DNA of 64,000 nucleotides, from contig NC_066317.1 in assembly GCF_022539315.1 (NCBI RefSeq), positions 48,464,435 through 48,528,434 of the forward strand, read 5' to 3'. The position numbers and the translations under genes are program-made. Positions 62,901 through 64,000 of this stretch are shown here, piece by piece. Within the stretch, counting starts at the first letter, position 1, and every line of letters starts with the position of its first letter. The DNA comes from Serinus canaria. Lineage: Eukaryota; Chordata; Aves; Passeriformes; Fringillidae. The notes beneath the pieces were generated by a model that had not been told where the DNA came from, did no database searches, and saw only the letters and a program-made list of their open reading frames with translations.

Positions 62901-64000
62901 AATAATAATAATGGTAATAATGATGTCTATCATCTCTAAGTGTCTTCTGGAATGAGGGCGAGGAGCAGTACAGTTAGTCACCTTACTACAATGTGAACAA
63001 GTACCAACTCCTTCCCATGAACCTTGCAATGGTAGTATCTGAGAGATCAAAGCAACAAATTATGTCCTTGAAGATCTGTAGGCACAGTCTAAAAAGGAAT
63101 GGAAGGAACTCCAGGTACTGGACTGACAAAGGCTCAAGAGAACAAAGGTGAAAATCTGTCTTAAACTTTTGTAAGTGGATCACCTGAAGTGTGTTAGTGT
63201 CAGACCCAAGACAGTAGCACTATAACCCACTTGCAAAGGATTCCCAAGACAAAGGCCACCAAGCATAAAGTATTTTTTATTAATAAAGGTAGCTTAGTTT
63301 GCCTTTTTATTACCTAAAGGAAAGTATATAATAAATAAATAAATTTCAATAGATTTACAACAGATTGTATTTGTTCTTATGGATAAGAACAGAAGTAAGA
63401 CAGGACTTGAAATAATATTTCTATTTAAAATCCTGCACATCTTTGTCTCAAAACTTCAAGAATATATGAAATAGAGTAAAACACATAAAAACCATAAAAA
63501 GTTCATTATAAAAATTGCTAATCTGTACTTCCTGCATGCACAGTAACAATCTAAACATTTAGTTACACCACTTGCATGAAAACTTTTTGAATAAGCAAAT
63601 TCAAGTGATTTAGTATTACATTTTTGTTCTGTCATAATCAAAGTTTAGAATTAAATGCTTCTATAATGTGAATTCTTACTGAAATTTTATATACTCTTAG
63701 ATCAGGGGAAAACTACAGCCTTTGAAGATATTTGGGGCAGGGTCTCCTGTGAAGGCACTAAGAAGCCAATGTAGAGGAACTTTGATTACAAAAAGAGATG
63801 AGACTTAAAACCAAGAGTAGGATCAACAGCACTGATCAGCAGTACTCAAACTGGTGCATACTAAGCAATGTGCCTGAATCAAGACCAAAGAACTTGTGCT
63901 CCAAGGTCAGAGCATGCAAGACTGATCAGCAGCAGATCTGCAGTCCATAACCAGATGTATTGTGAAAAGCATGACATACACACCTCATTTATCCCAACCC
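62344..64000 (-). other. N4BP2: N4BP2 intron, no further exon recognised
   Basis: I looked on the minus strand for the preceding N4BP2 exon and did not find one before the window ends, so this is read as intron. It contains the AAC/AAT microsatellite at 62848-62912. Confidence 0.6.
62848..62912 (+). repeat. AAC/AAT trinucleotide microsatellite
   Basis: A run of ACA/ATA triplets with about ten uninterrupted AAC units in the middle, flanked by AAT units. It is intronic in N4BP2; the open frame through it on the minus strand is not a gene. Confidence 0.93.

Noticed and set aside
62625..63050. 141-aa minus-strand frame with a poly-Ile/Val stretch
   Set aside because: The hydrophobic run is the AAC/AAT microsatellite read in reverse; it is not a membrane protein.
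1..64000. CRISPR arrays, operons, Shine-Dalgarno sites or other prokaryotic features
   Set aside because: The sequence is vertebrate; the tandem repeat at 49.7 kb has no variable spacers and is an ordinary minisatellite.

Overview
This is vertebrate nuclear DNA, almost certainly from a bird and probably a songbird. It is AT-rich and gene-poor, with genes split by GT-AG introns. It carries CR1 LINE 3' ends and LTR sequences that I recognise from passerine genomes. Two genes place it: RHOH (single coding exon, minus strand, about 32.3-32.9 kb) and the last three coding exons of N4BP2 (minus strand, 59.6-62.3 kb). In amniotes these genes are adjacent (N4BP2 - RHOH - CHRNA9 - RBM47), so this is the 4p14-equivalent locus read in reverse. 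I found no CHRNA9 exon in the 32 kb below RHOH.

Layout. 1-9.6 kb: non-coding, with one LTR-like block, a GC-rich island (about 4.2-4.65 kb), a CR1 fragment and two passerine-type LTRs. 9.7-15.2 kb: the most unusual part, two paralogous two-exon genes in head-to-head orientation. Each encodes a protein with a tyrosine-recombinase (phage-integrase/XerD-like) fold. Gene A is on the minus strand (363 aa predicted) and gene B on the plus strand (347 aa predicted). Their start codons are about 1.6 kb apart, and an LTR lies between them. They share a short N-terminal exon motif, intron position and phase, and a TATA plus CCAAT promoter layout. Both have lost most of the catalytic residues of tyrosine recombinases, which suggests an exapted, non-catalytic gene pair. 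15.2-31.7 kb: no gene recognised. 31.7-32.9 kb: RHOH 3' UTR and coding exon. 33-55.5 kb: RHOH upstream or intergenic sequence with several inverted repeats, a 57-bp tandem repeat, a duplicated segment of about 250 bp, a CR1 3' end and a strong CpG island at about 52.5-52.85 kb. 55.5-64 kb: the 3' part of N4BP2, with a 3' UTR of about 4 kb, three exons encoding the Smr domain, and intron sequence to the end of the window.

RHOH (a GTPase-deficient signalling protein of blood cells) and N4BP2 (a large protein with a C-terminal Smr nuclease-like domain) are ordinary host genes with no evident link to the recombinase-derived pair. The pair looks like an insertion into the RHOH-CHRNA9 interval that duplicated locally and then kept long reading frames. 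No database search was possible, so family and repeat names rest on pattern recognition.
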